A DNA stretch of 18,268 nt from an uncultured Oscillospiraceae bacterium (GTDB lineage: Bacteria > Bacillota > Clostridia > Oscillospirales > Oscillospiraceae), in the NCBI GenBank assembly GCA_910579965.1, contig CAJTWF010000044.1:1-18268 (forward strand), written 5' to 3'. This document shows positions 7,369-14,686 of this stretch, piece by piece. The translations under genes were made by a program, and so were the position numbers. The notes under the pieces were generated by a model. That model did no database searches. It was not told the origin of the DNA and saw only the letters and a program-made list of their open reading frames with translations. The first letter of the stretch is position 1. Each line of letters opens with the position of its first letter.

Positions 7369-8393
7369 GTCATCACCCCCCGCAGGAAGTCCCGGCGCAC
7401 GTAGTTCTCCAGAATGTGCCGGAGAAAGTCCTCCGACAGATAGGCCCGGATTTTCCGCAGGGTGTCCGGGTTGGTCAGCGCTCGTCCCGGCTCCTCATAC
7501 TCCCGCAGGGCCATGGCGCACCAGCTTACGCCGCGCAGGCAGGTGACGGTGAAGAAGAGGGGCAGGCGGTGGGCCAGCGCTCCGGTATCAAACCGCCCGT
7601 CCACAGCGCGCCAGTAGGCGCGCAGAAAGCGCCCCGCCGCCTCCCGGTCCAGGATGGTATCCGTCTTCCAGAAGGTGGTGGTGGGAGCCAGGAAGTGGGC
7701 CAGGTCCTGGGCAGCCTCGGAAATGAGGGGCTTTTCCCAGTCCACCAGGTAGCTCCGCGTCTCCTCGTTGATGAGGAAGTTGCCGGAATTGAGCTCTGTA
7801 TTCACCATGCACCGGGGTCCGCCGCCGCTGTCCAGGGGCAGCTGTCCAATCTCCCGGATCAGCGCCTCCAGCAGCCGGGCGGCGGCCGGGTCCGCCCGGT
7901 CCCAGGTGAGGTAGCGCTCCGCCATGGCAAGGCACTCCTCATAGATGCTCCGGGCGGGAGAGGCGGGGGACAGCAGGGCGCAGTCCGGCGGAACCGGCAG
8001 GGCGTGGATATCCGAGAGAATCTCCGCCGCTGTCTCCAGATCCGTCTCATAGCGCAGGGCCCTGCCGGGCAGCCACTCCATCACCAGCACGCCATAGAGC
8101 AGGATGCTCCGGGACCCGTCGCAGAAGAGGGGACGGGGCGTTCTGCCGCTGGGGAGCAGCGCCTGAAGGGCGGAGAACTCGTACTCGATCTGCTGGTCCA
8201 GGTGCATCTGACTGCAGGTGTTCAAGCGCAGCACCAGCCGCTGGCCGGTCTCCGGGTGGAGAAAGCTGTAGTTGAGGTTGTACTCCCCCTGGCCCAGCGG
8301 GGAGAGGGCCAGCTCCGTTCCCGCCGGCAGGCGGAGGGGCGTCAGAAAATCCCCGCTGTGGATGTAGGCGTGAAGGGCTGTCTGGTCAATCAT
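7365..8393 (-). CDS. APH-fold phosphotransferase-like protein with altered catalytic loop
   Basis: This 342-residue protein has the aminoglycoside/choline-kinase fold: a small N-lobe with LVLRLN (53-58), a probable helix-C Glu in EYEFSALQALL (residues 70-80), the hinge VMEWLPGRAL (104-113), and the C-lobe catalytic region. The usual HxDxxxxN loop reads N198-T-E-L-N-S-G-N205. The catalytic Asp is therefore Glu200 and the His is Asn, while the metal-binding Asp is kept as D218 in VDWEK. It may be an active variant, a specialised sugar kinase or a pseudokinase. The ATG at 8393 has AGGAG eight bases upstream; an in-frame ATG six codons earlier overlaps that site and is rejected. It overlaps both neighbours by 4 nt. 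The substrate may be a sugar handled by the flanking transferases. Confidence 0.8.
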   Translation of the reverse strand: MIDQTALHAYIHSGDFLTPLRLPAGTELALSPLGQGEYNLNYSFLHPETGQRLVLRLNTCSQMHLDQQIEYEFSALQALLPSGRTPRPLFCDGSRSILLYGVLVMEWLPGRALRYETDLETAAEILSDIHALPVPPDCALLSPASPARSIYEECLAMAERYLTWDRADPAAARLLEALIREIGQLPLDSGGGPRCMVNTELNSGNFLINEETRSYLVDWEKPLISEAAQDLAHFLAPTTTFWKTDTILDREAAGRFLRAYWRAVDGRFDTGALAHRLPLFFTVTCLRGVSWCAMALREYEEPGRALTNPDTLRKIRAYLSEDFLRHILENYVRRDFLRGVMT

Positions 8394-9049
8394 GGATCGT
8401 TCTCCTCCCATTGCAGCGTGTTCAGCAGGCGTGCGGTGTGGGAGCCCGGCCGGACCGTCCCCCGCAGGAGGCGCAGGTCCTCCGGCACATCCACGTCCCG
8501 GCAGGGCGGCGCGGGCCGGAAGCGGAGCCCGGCGGCCCGGACAGCCGCCAGGGTGTTCTCGTATACGCTGGCGCAGCCGTAGGCCTGGCCGGCAAAGAGG
8601 GCATAGCAGGGCTTTTTCAGGCCAACCAGATAGTACCCGCCGTCCGCCGTGGGCCCCAGGGTGGCGTCCGCCTCCTCCAGAGCGGCAAAGGCGGCAGTCA
8701 GATGGTCCGCAGTCAGCTCCGGCAGATCGGAGCCCATGAGCACGCAGCTTTCATATCCCAGCGCGAGAACCCGGGACAGAGCCTCGTGCATCCGCTCTCC
8801 CAGTCCCTCCCCGGTCTGGGGGAAAACGTCCAGGGCGGCGGGAAAAATCTCCTCCAGCACCCGCCAGTCCCCCTCCGGGGCGAAGGCCACATAAAGGTCC
8901 GCGTCCACCCGGCCGCAGACGGCAGCGATATCCCGCAGGAAGGCGGTGTGGAGGGCGGCGCAGCTCTCCCCGCTCAGACAGGGCATGAGCCGGGTCTTGG
9001 TGCGCCCCGGAACCGGCGGCCGGGTAAAACAGATCAGGGCCCGCTTCAT
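8390..9049 (-). CDS. TIGR04282-like glycosyl/nucleotidyl transferase
   Basis: This 219-residue GT-A-fold protein belongs to the family named rSAM/selenodomain-associated transferase 1, also annotated DUF2064 and related to CofC/MobA-type nucleotidyltransferases. The N-terminal PPVPGRTKTRL (residues 11-21 of the protein from ATG 9049) is the phosphate/nucleotide loop. MGSDLPEL supplies the metal-binding Asp, and LGPTADGGYYLVGL is the family core signature. The ATG at 9049 has CAGGAGGAG seven bases upstream; a GTG two codons earlier is too close to that site. It overlaps the ABC ATPase stop by ATGA and the kinase-like gene by ATGA. It may make or use a nucleotide-activated sugar or alcohol. The real substrate is unknown. 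Confidence 0.85.
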   Translation of the reverse strand: MKRALICFTRPPVPGRTKTRLMPCLSGESCAALHTAFLRDIAAVCGRVDADLYVAFAPEGDWRVLEEIFPAALDVFPQTGEGLGERMHEALSRVLALGYESCVLMGSDLPELTADHLTAAFAALEEADATLGPTADGGYYLVGLKKPCYALFAGQAYGCASVYENTLAAVRAAGLRFRPAPPCRDVDVPEDLRLLRGTVRPGSHTARLLNTLQWEENDP

Positions 9050-10071
9050 AGGCACTCCTCCTGAGGAAAAAATACCGGCTCCCCCATATCCAGGTCAAAG
9101 CGGAGCACGTCCCCCGCCTGAAAGGAGACCGCCCCGGGGAAGCTCCTCTGAAAAAGGGTACCGTCCGCCGCCGCCAGACTGACCGCCGTCTCGCGGCCCT
9201 GGAACCGGACCTTTGCCACGGTGAGGGCATAGGGGCCCTCCTCTGCGGGCCGCCACATCTGCTCCCGCAGACAGAGGGTGTACCGCCCCTCCGGCAGGGA
9301 TACCGGGAGGGCCACCGGACCGCCCCGGAAAATCCCGGAGCGCACCTCCCCGTCCAGGAGGGCGCAGCCGCCGAGGTACTCCGCCGCCCGGCGGGTAGCG
9401 GGTCGGAGATACACCGCCTCCGGGGTGCCGCACTGCTCGATTTCTCCATGAAACAGCAGGGCCACCTGGTCGCTCATGCCCAGCGCCTCCCCCCGGTCGT
9501 GGGTCACCAGGACCGTTGTGGTGCGAAACTCCCGGTGCAGGGACAGCACCAGCTCCCGCATGTCCTCCCGCAGGTTCTCGTCCAGGGCGGAGAAGGGCTC
9601 GTCCAGCAGCAGCAGACGGGGTCTGGCGGCCAGAGCCCGGGCCAGGGCAACCCGCTGCCGCTCTCCGCCGGACAGGGAACCCACCTGCCGTGGTCCATAG
9701 CCGGACAGCCGGACCCGCTCCAGCAGCTTTGCCGCCTGCTCCAGCCGCGCCCGCCGCCCCACGCCCCGCATCCGCAGGGGGAAGGCCACGTTTTCCGCCG
9801 CCGTCATATGGGGGAAGAGGCGGATATCCTGAAAGAGGATCACTACTCCCCGCCTGTGGGGCGGCAGGCCGGTGATATCCTCCCCGCCCAAGCGGATGCT
9901 GCCGCCTTGGGGGGCCAGTATGCCGGCCACCGTCTTCAGAAGGGTGGTCTTGCCGCAGCCCGAGGGGCCCAGAAGGGAGAGAAACGCCCCCTCCTCCGCC
10001 TGGAGGGACACGCCTCGCAGGATGTCCCGCCCCTCCAGGGCCACGGACAGCCCTTCAATCTCCAGCCTCAC
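9046..10071 (-). CDS. ABC transporter ATPase (YnjD/PotA/FbpC type)
   Basis: This 341-residue ATPase energises the import system encoded upstream in the operon. Walker A is GPSGCGKT (35-42), the Q-loop is Q81, the signature LSGGERQR (133-140), Walker B LLLLDE (153-158), and the H-loop H191. About 100 C-terminal residues form a TOBE-like regulatory domain, as in the spermidine, iron and molybdate importer ATPases. The start is GTG at 10071, overlapping the permease stop as GTGA, so it is probably translated by coupling. Together with two permeases and a lipoprotein binding protein it makes a complete importer. E. coli YnjD, the presumed counterpart, lacks such a long C-terminal extension as far as I recall. 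Confidence 0.93.
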   Translation of the reverse strand: MRLEIEGLSVALEGRDILRGVSLQAEEGAFLSLLGPSGCGKTTLLKTVAGILAPQGGSIRLGGEDITGLPPHRRGVVILFQDIRLFPHMTAAENVAFPLRMRGVGRRARLEQAAKLLERVRLSGYGPRQVGSLSGGERQRVALARALAARPRLLLLDEPFSALDENLREDMRELVLSLHREFRTTTVLVTHDRGEALGMSDQVALLFHGEIEQCGTPEAVYLRPATRRAAEYLGGCALLDGEVRSGIFRGGPVALPVSLPEGRYTLCLREQMWRPAEEGPYALTVAKVRFQGRETAVSLAAADGTLFQRSFPGAVSFQAGDVLRFDLDMGEPVFFPQEECL

Positions 10072-10865
10072 AGTTTATCACCTCGTCTCTGCCAGCGGCG
10101 GATCAGGGTCTCAAACAGGGCGAACACCACAAGGGCCGAGCCGGTGAAGGCCAGGGCGTAGACCGAGGCCAGGGACCGGTCGCCCCCCTGGATGTAGGGC
10201 ACCAGCACCAGAGCCAGGGTTTTCACACGCCCGCCGCCTACGATCAGGGTGGTGAAATACTGGCTGTAGGAGAGGATGAACGCCATGCTCATGGAGGAGA
10301 GGATTCCCGGCGTCAGCTCCGGGAGGCTGACGGCAAAGAACCCCCGCGCCGGCCCGGCCCCCAGGACTGCCGCCTGCTCCTCCAGTCCGCAGCCCAGAGC
10401 CGCCGTCACATCGGTGAGAATGGAGATGCTGTAGGGCAGGGCGGTCATCACGTGGACCAGCAGCACGCCGGCGGCGGTGTCCGCCAGCCCCGCCCGCAGC
10501 AGCACAAGATGGATGCCGATAGCGAACACCGTGCCGGGAATCAGCAGGGGCAGCAGACCGGCGAATCGGACCAGGCCCCTGCCCGGGAAGTCGTAGAGGG
10601 CCGCGGCCCGGGCGGTGAGCAGACCGATCAGGGTAGAGAGGACCGATGCCGCGCCGCCCAGGGACACGCTGCTCCCCAGCAGGGGCCAGATGTTCTGGGG
10701 CCCGAAAAGGAGCTCAGCCACCGTCCGGCCGGACCAGCTCTCCGGCAGCAGGTTCGGCCAGCTCCACCGGGCGGCGGCGCTCCACAGGACCAGCAGCGCC
10801 GCCGGCAGCAGGATGCAGAAGGCGGCCGCTCCTAAAAACAGCCTCAGAAGAAGAGATGTTTTCAT
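10068..10865 (-). CDS. ABC transporter permease (second, YnjC C-terminal-half-like)
   Basis: This 265-residue inner-membrane permease has about six hydrophobic segments, the first at residues 7-29. The cytoplasmic EAA loop that contacts the ATPase is visible as EEQAAVLGAGPARGFFAVSL with the conserved Gly. The next segments are rich in Ser/Thr/Gly, as in the PotC/FbpB family. The ATG at 10865 overlaps the upstream permease stop by ATGA. It pairs with the 289-residue permease to form the heterodimeric channel. In E. coli ynjC the two halves are, from memory, one fused protein. Confidence 0.9.
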   Translation of the reverse strand: MKTSLLLRLFLGAAAFCILLPAALLVLWSAAARWSWPNLLPESWSGRTVAELLFGPQNIWPLLGSSVSLGGAASVLSTLIGLLTARAAALYDFPGRGLVRFAGLLPLLIPGTVFAIGIHLVLLRAGLADTAAGVLLVHVMTALPYSISILTDVTAALGCGLEEQAAVLGAGPARGFFAVSLPELTPGILSSMSMAFILSYSQYFTTLIVGGGRVKTLALVLVPYIQGGDRSLASVYALAFTGSALVVFALFETLIRRWQRRGDKL

Positions 10866-11731
10866 TGCCCGCCCCCCACTCTCCGCAGCAGGCGACGGGT
10901 CAGCAGGCCGTAGAGGGCGGCCAGGGCGGCGGACAGGAGCAGAATCAGCCCGTACAGTGCCATGGCCGCGGGGCGCTGGCGCAGGTCCGGGTGCATGTAG
11001 GCCAGATGGGCATAGACCGGCAGGGCCTTGGGCAGGGTGGCCCCCAGCAGCAGGGGCAGCTCATAGCCGCCAAAGGCGAACAGGAAGATGATGAGAAAGG
11101 CCTGGGAGACTGCGGGCAGGGAGAGGGGCAGGGTCACGGTCAGGAAGGCCCCCAGGGGGGAGGCCCCCAGGTTCTCCGCCGCCTCCCCCAGCGTGCGGCT
11201 GACCCCCGCCATCAGCGCCAGGGTGAAGTAGGCCACAAAGGGGATCTCCTTCCACAGGTAGGCCAGGATGGTCCCCCCATAGCTGGGGGTAAAGAGGAGT
11301 TGGGGAAACGCCCCGGGCTCCGACAGGAGCCCCAGGGCCCGGGCCCACCGGGCCAGCAGGCCGGTCTGGGAGAGAAGAAGGATGGCAAAGAGGGCGGTCA
11401 CCGCGTGGGGCGTCAGGATGGGCAGGCGGATGAGGTACGCCATAGGCCCCCGGTCCCGGCCCAGCCGGACCAGGGCCCCGCACAGGGCCGTGCCCAGTGC
11501 GGCCGCCGCCAGAGCGGAGAGGAGGGCCGTCCGCAGGCTCACCCCCAGAGCGGAGAAAAACGCCGGATCAGTCAGGGCCTCCCGGTAGTAGTCCAATGTC
11601 GGTTCCGTGAGGCCAAAGGCCGGGACAACTCCCAGGCTCTGGGTCAGCACGCTGCCGCAGGCCAGCAGGGCCAGGGCCGTCACCCCCATGAGGGGCAGCA
11701 GAAGAAGATAAGCGGTCCGTTTCTTTCTCAT
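10862..11731 (-). CDS. ABC transporter permease (first, YnjC N-terminal-half-like)
   Basis: This 289-residue membrane permease begins MRKKRTAYLLLLPLMGVTAL. Its first membrane segment is at about residues 6-28, with five or so more segments downstream. The EAA loop appears as GEAAENLGASPLGAFLTVTL, followed by PLSLPAV. The ATG at 11731 has AGGAG six bases upstream; an in-frame ATG eight codons earlier lies inside the intergenic hairpin and is rejected. It is separated from the binding-protein gene by 56 bases holding a strong stem-loop, the largest gap in the operon. Confidence 0.9.
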   Translation of the reverse strand: MRKKRTAYLLLLPLMGVTALALLACGSVLTQSLGVVPAFGLTEPTLDYYREALTDPAFFSALGVSLRTALLSALAAAALGTALCGALVRLGRDRGPMAYLIRLPILTPHAVTALFAILLLSQTGLLARWARALGLLSEPGAFPQLLFTPSYGGTILAYLWKEIPFVAYFTLALMAGVSRTLGEAAENLGASPLGAFLTVTLPLSLPAVSQAFLIIFLFAFGGYELPLLLGATLPKALPVYAHLAYMHPDLRQRPAAMALYGLILLLSAALAALYGLLTRRLLRRVGGGQ

Positions 11732-11746
11732 AAGAGCTCCTGAAAA

Positions 11747-11786
11747 CGCGCTCAAACGGTGCGGTCTGGCCGCACCGTTTGACGCG
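11747..11786 (-). terminator. Intercistronic stem-loop / attenuator between binding protein and permeases
   Basis: TCAAACGGTGCGG (11752-11764) and CCGCACCGTTTGA (11770-11782) form a perfect 13-bp stem around a five-base loop. Four further G-C pairs (11747-11750 with 11783-11786) extend it across a single bulged C. On the transcribed minus strand the descending arm is followed by GCGTTTTC. It looks like a partial terminator or 3' stabiliser that would leave more mRNA for the binding protein than for the membrane parts, as in many ABC operons. Confidence 0.75.
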
Positions 11787-11787
11787 C

Positions 11788-13005
11788 TTATTTTCCTACC
11801 ACCTCGCTGAGCCAGATCTCCTCGATGACGGGCACCAGCTTGGCGGGCATTTCGGGCAGCCGGTGGGTGAGCAGCTCCTCCTGACTGAGTACGCCCTGGC
11901 CCATGTCCACCGCGTCAAAGGCGGCCCGCTCCTCTCCGCTGAGCTTTGCCGGGGATACCACCGGCAGATTGCGCAGCTGTTCATACTGGGAGAGCTGGAG
12001 CTCAGCGGAGATCATGGCGTTGATGACCACCATGGCCCCGGCGGGGTTGGGGGAATTGAAGGCAATGGACATGTAGTTGGTGTTGCCGATGGTGCCATTT
12101 TCAAAGAGGAAGGTCCGGGTGGTGCCGGTGTAGGTCCCGTTCTCAATGCCCACCGCCACGCCGTAGGGAGAGTAGCTCATGCCCAGGACCAGCTCGCCGT
12201 CGGCAAACATGGCGTCCACCGTGGTGGAGGAATCAGGGAAGGTCCGGCCCTGGTTCCACAGGTAGGGGTTCAGGCTCCGGAGGTAGTCCAGGGCGGGCTC
12301 GATGGCCTCCTTGACCGTGTCGTAGTCCGCCTCCATGGTCTGAAACTGCTCCCAGCCGCAGATCTCGTAGACGATGTTGCGCACAAAGGCGCTGCCCGTG
12401 AAGTCCGGCAGGGCGGGGTAGGTCACCTTGCCGGGGTACTGCTGGCAGTAGACGAGCATCTCCTGGGCGCTGGCGGGGGTCTCCGGGGTGACGGCACTGT
12501 CGTTGTAGAGCACCATCTGGGCCCTGCCGTAGGGGGCCTCATAGCCCTCGATGGGCATACAGAAATCATTCAGGGTCTCCGGGTCCTCCGTGTCGATGTA
12601 GTTCCCGGTGTTGGGCAGCTTGTCCAGAAACGCGCCGTAGAGCAGGCCGTTTTCCTTGGCGGAGTAGAAGTTTTCGCCGTTGATCCAGATCATGTCGATG
12701 CTGCCGGCGGCAGAGCCCGCCTCCTTCTCCCCGGCCAGCTTTGCCAGGATCTCGTCGATGTTCATGCCCACCACCTCCAGGGTGATGTCGTAGTGCTCCT
12801 TCATATAGGGCGCGGCCACGCTGGCCAGCCAGTTGTTGCGGTCCTCGTCCCCGCCCCAGCCGTAGAAGGTGACGGAGGTGCCCCGGGCCGCCTCCTCGAT
12901 CTGGTCCCAGGAGGCGGCGGAGAGGTCCGGCGTGTGCGTGTCCTTTCCCCCGCAGGCGGACAGCAGCATGGTCAGAATCAGGAAAAGGGCGGTTAACTTT
13001 TTCAT
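11788..13005 (-). CDS. Lipoprotein substrate-binding protein of a YnjB-type ABC transporter
   Basis: This 405-residue protein is exported and lipid-anchored: MKKLTALFLILTMLLSAC is a signal peptide with lipobox LSAC, and C18 is the anchor. The mature part resembles the YnjB family (COG4134) through TFYGWGGDEDRNN, IDMIWINGENF and PIEGYEAPYG, typical of a two-lobed periplasmic-binding fold. Length fits. The ATG at 13005 has GGAG eight bases upstream; the in-frame ATG five codons earlier overlaps that ribosome binding site. The ligand is unknown. Thiamine, spermidine and iron proteins are only distant relatives, so I give no substrate. The gene follows the nucleoside hydrolase after 18 bases and precedes the two permeases. 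Confidence 0.88.
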   Translation of the reverse strand: MKKLTALFLILTMLLSACGGKDTHTPDLSAASWDQIEEAARGTSVTFYGWGGDEDRNNWLASVAAPYMKEHYDITLEVVGMNIDEILAKLAGEKEAGSAAGSIDMIWINGENFYSAKENGLLYGAFLDKLPNTGNYIDTEDPETLNDFCMPIEGYEAPYGRAQMVLYNDSAVTPETPASAQEMLVYCQQYPGKVTYPALPDFTGSAFVRNIVYEICGWEQFQTMEADYDTVKEAIEPALDYLRSLNPYLWNQGRTFPDSSTTVDAMFADGELVLGMSYSPYGVAVGIENGTYTGTTRTFLFENGTIGNTNYMSIAFNSPNPAGAMVVINAMISAELQLSQYEQLRNLPVVSPAKLSGEERAAFDAVDMGQGVLSQEELLTHRLPEMPAKLVPVIEEIWLSEVVGK

Positions 13006-13023
13006 CGTGATTTTCTCCATAAT

Positions 13024-13899
13024 TTATATATGTATCCTGGCGGCCAGGCAGGTCTCCCAGACCCGGCGGCGGTACTGCTCCGGGTCCCGGATCACCGGGA
13101 GCTGAACCGGAATGGCCGGACCGTCCCCCAGCAGCATCCCCCAGGCCATGGACTCCGGCGTGGGGGTGATGACCGTATCGCTGAGGTCAAAGAGCTCCGG
13201 GCAGATCAGCTGGGCCGCGGCCATCACGTCCCAGTTGACGATGCCGTCCAGATTCCAGTGCTCCGCGTTATAGGCGTACCAGTCCGCCAGCTCCCCGGCC
13301 AGATAGGCCCCCACCGGGGAGCCGTTCTCCGCCAGAGCCGTCAGATCCGATTGAGGAAAAAAGGAGGACAGGCAGTTCTGGGCCGTGGCGATGCGGATAT
13401 GATGGGCCCGGCGGAGGACCTCCAGGGAGGCCCGGGCGTCAATGGACAGGTTCAGCTCCGCCATGGGCTTTCCGCCCACCAGCAGAGGCTCCGTCACCCC
13501 GCCCATCAGGGAGATGGTGTGGAGCCGGTCCAGAAAGCCGCCGTCCAGGGCCAAGGCCCCCAGCAGGTTAGTGGTGGAGCCGGTCACCAGCAGGCGGAGC
13601 TCCCCGCTGTGCTCCCGGGCTGCGGCGGATAAAAAGTCCGCCGCCGGGGAAGGGAGCTGTCCCGGCCCCTGGGACCCCCGATAGACCGGAATATCCCGCC
13701 GCCCCAACTGGTCCAGCAGGCGCAGGGTGTTGTGGTACACGGCCTCCTGGGTGCTGTTGCCGTAGGAGCAGGTCACGCCCAGCAGCCGCACCCCCGGGGA
13801 CCCCAGCAGGTACAGCAGGGCAAGGCCGTCGTCCACGTCGCAGCCCGGGAGGCCCATGGTGTTGTCGCAGTCCAGAATGACAGGAATTTTTTCAGTCAT
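13024..13899 (-). CDS. Nucleoside hydrolase (IUNH superfamily)
   Basis: This 291-residue cytoplasmic protein has the inosine-uridine nucleoside hydrolase fold, which cleaves N-glycosidic bonds of ribonucleosides using a bound Ca2+. The N-terminal Ca2+ motif is expanded: D10-x-D12 followed by NTMGLPGC and then D21-V-D23-D24, instead of the compact DxDPGxDD. VTGSTTNLLGAL matches the family ALGPLTN-type block, ELNLSIDARAS matches the ExNxxxDPxA block, and NWDVMAAAQL gives the C-terminal Asp ligand. There is no signal peptide. The ATG at 13899 has AGAAGGAAG upstream and overlaps the Fe-S gene by 8 nt. Placed directly before a binding-protein-dependent importer, it probably acts on the imported compound or a product of it. 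The true substrate may not be a canonical nucleoside. Confidence 0.88.
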   Translation of the reverse strand: MTEKIPVILDCDNTMGLPGCDVDDGLALLYLLGSPGVRLLGVTCSYGNSTQEAVYHNTLRLLDQLGRRDIPVYRGSQGPGQLPSPAADFLSAAAREHSGELRLLVTGSTTNLLGALALDGGFLDRLHTISLMGGVTEPLLVGGKPMAELNLSIDARASLEVLRRAHHIRIATAQNCLSSFFPQSDLTALAENGSPVGAYLAGELADWYAYNAEHWNLDGIVNWDVMAAAQLICPELFDLSDTVITPTPESMAWGMLLGDGPAIPVQLPVIRDPEQYRRRVWETCLAARIHI

Positions 13900-14686
13900 A
13901 GCCAGCTTCCTTCTGTGTTTTTTGCGCCAAGCGGGTGAAGGACAGCCGGTTCCCCCAGCCCCGCGCTCCGCTTCTGCCGAAGAGGACCTCCAGCAGGTGG
14001 ACCGTGTCCAGCCCCTCCCCCCGGAAGGCGTCCAGACACCCCTCGCAGCAGCTGGTCACAGGCTGGCCCTGGGGGAACTCCCCTATGCGGGCAATGCGGA
14101 GGGCCCGGCTCTTCTCCGGGTCCCGGGTCCGGAGCATCTGGATATTGCCGCAGCAGACGGTCGTTTGCCCGCTGTGCGCCGGCTCCGTTACCGCCGCGCC
14201 GGCCAGCTCCAGCAGCACCCGCGCCGCCGCCAGCTCCTCCGGCTGGTTCCGCAGGGGGCAGGGATCGTGGATGGTGACAGCCGCTGCGCTGCCGGATATG
14301 TCCTCCCGGCGGATACAGCGGGCCAGCACGGACCAGATGAGCCGCACCTCCGCCAGGCCCTCCAGCTCCCTGGCGCAGTTGGGACAGGCGGCGTACACAC
14401 GGCGGACGCCCCGCCGCTCCAGGAGCGCGGCCAGCCTGTCCCGCCGGGCGGGGAAGGACTTCCCCAGCAGATATCGGGAGGGCTGGCCGCAGCAGCAGGC
14501 GGAGAGCCCCAGTTCCGGCTCCTCCCGCCGGAGGACCTCCGCCGTTTTCAGAAGAATGGCCGGGTCCAGTCCCATCAGCGCGCAGCCGGGCCAGAACACC
14601 GCCTCCCGCCGGGAGAGAGCCGTCATGGGGGGCGCGAAGGAGAGAAACTGGTGGAGGGCCATGCCCAGGGCGCCGGACCTATTCAT
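13892..14686 (-). CDS. Double cysteine-rich (CCG) domain Fe-S protein
   Basis: This 264-residue soluble protein has two cysteine-rich CCG domains like those of heterodisulfide reductase HdrB and lactate-utilisation protein LutA. Domain 1 has C35 in FWPGC, C64-C65-C66-G67, and C101/C104 in CPNC. Domain 2 has C143 in HDPC, C178-C179-G180, and C213/C214/C217 in SCCEGC. Both sets are complete, which fits binding of one or two Fe-S clusters and an electron-transfer or disulfide-type redox role. It has no ferredoxin domain and no membrane segment, so it needs a partner. The ATG at 14686 follows AAGGAAATC and overlaps the upstream TVP38 gene by 8 nt. Its place between membrane proteins and the nucleoside hydrolase suggests a reductive step, but the reaction is unknown. 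Confidence 0.85.
   Translation of the reverse strand: MNRSGALGMALHQFLSFAPPMTALSRREAVFWPGCALMGLDPAILLKTAEVLRREEPELGLSACCCGQPSRYLLGKSFPARRDRLAALLERRGVRRVYAACPNCARELEGLAEVRLIWSVLARCIRREDISGSAAAVTIHDPCPLRNQPEELAAARVLLELAGAAVTEPAHSGQTTVCCGNIQMLRTRDPEKSRALRIARIGEFPQGQPVTSCCEGCLDAFRGEGLDTVHLLEVLFGRSGARGWGNRLSFTRLAQKTQKEAGYD

Noticed and set aside
7365..8393. Aminoglycoside resistance kinase
   Set aside because: The fold matches APH, but the catalytic loop is altered and the gene is embedded between two sugar-transferase genes, so a resistance role has no support.
11779..12996. 405-codon plus-strand open frame opposite the binding-protein gene
   Set aside because: The minus strand has a lipobox signal peptide and YnjB-like motifs; the plus frame is a mirror with no ribosome binding site.
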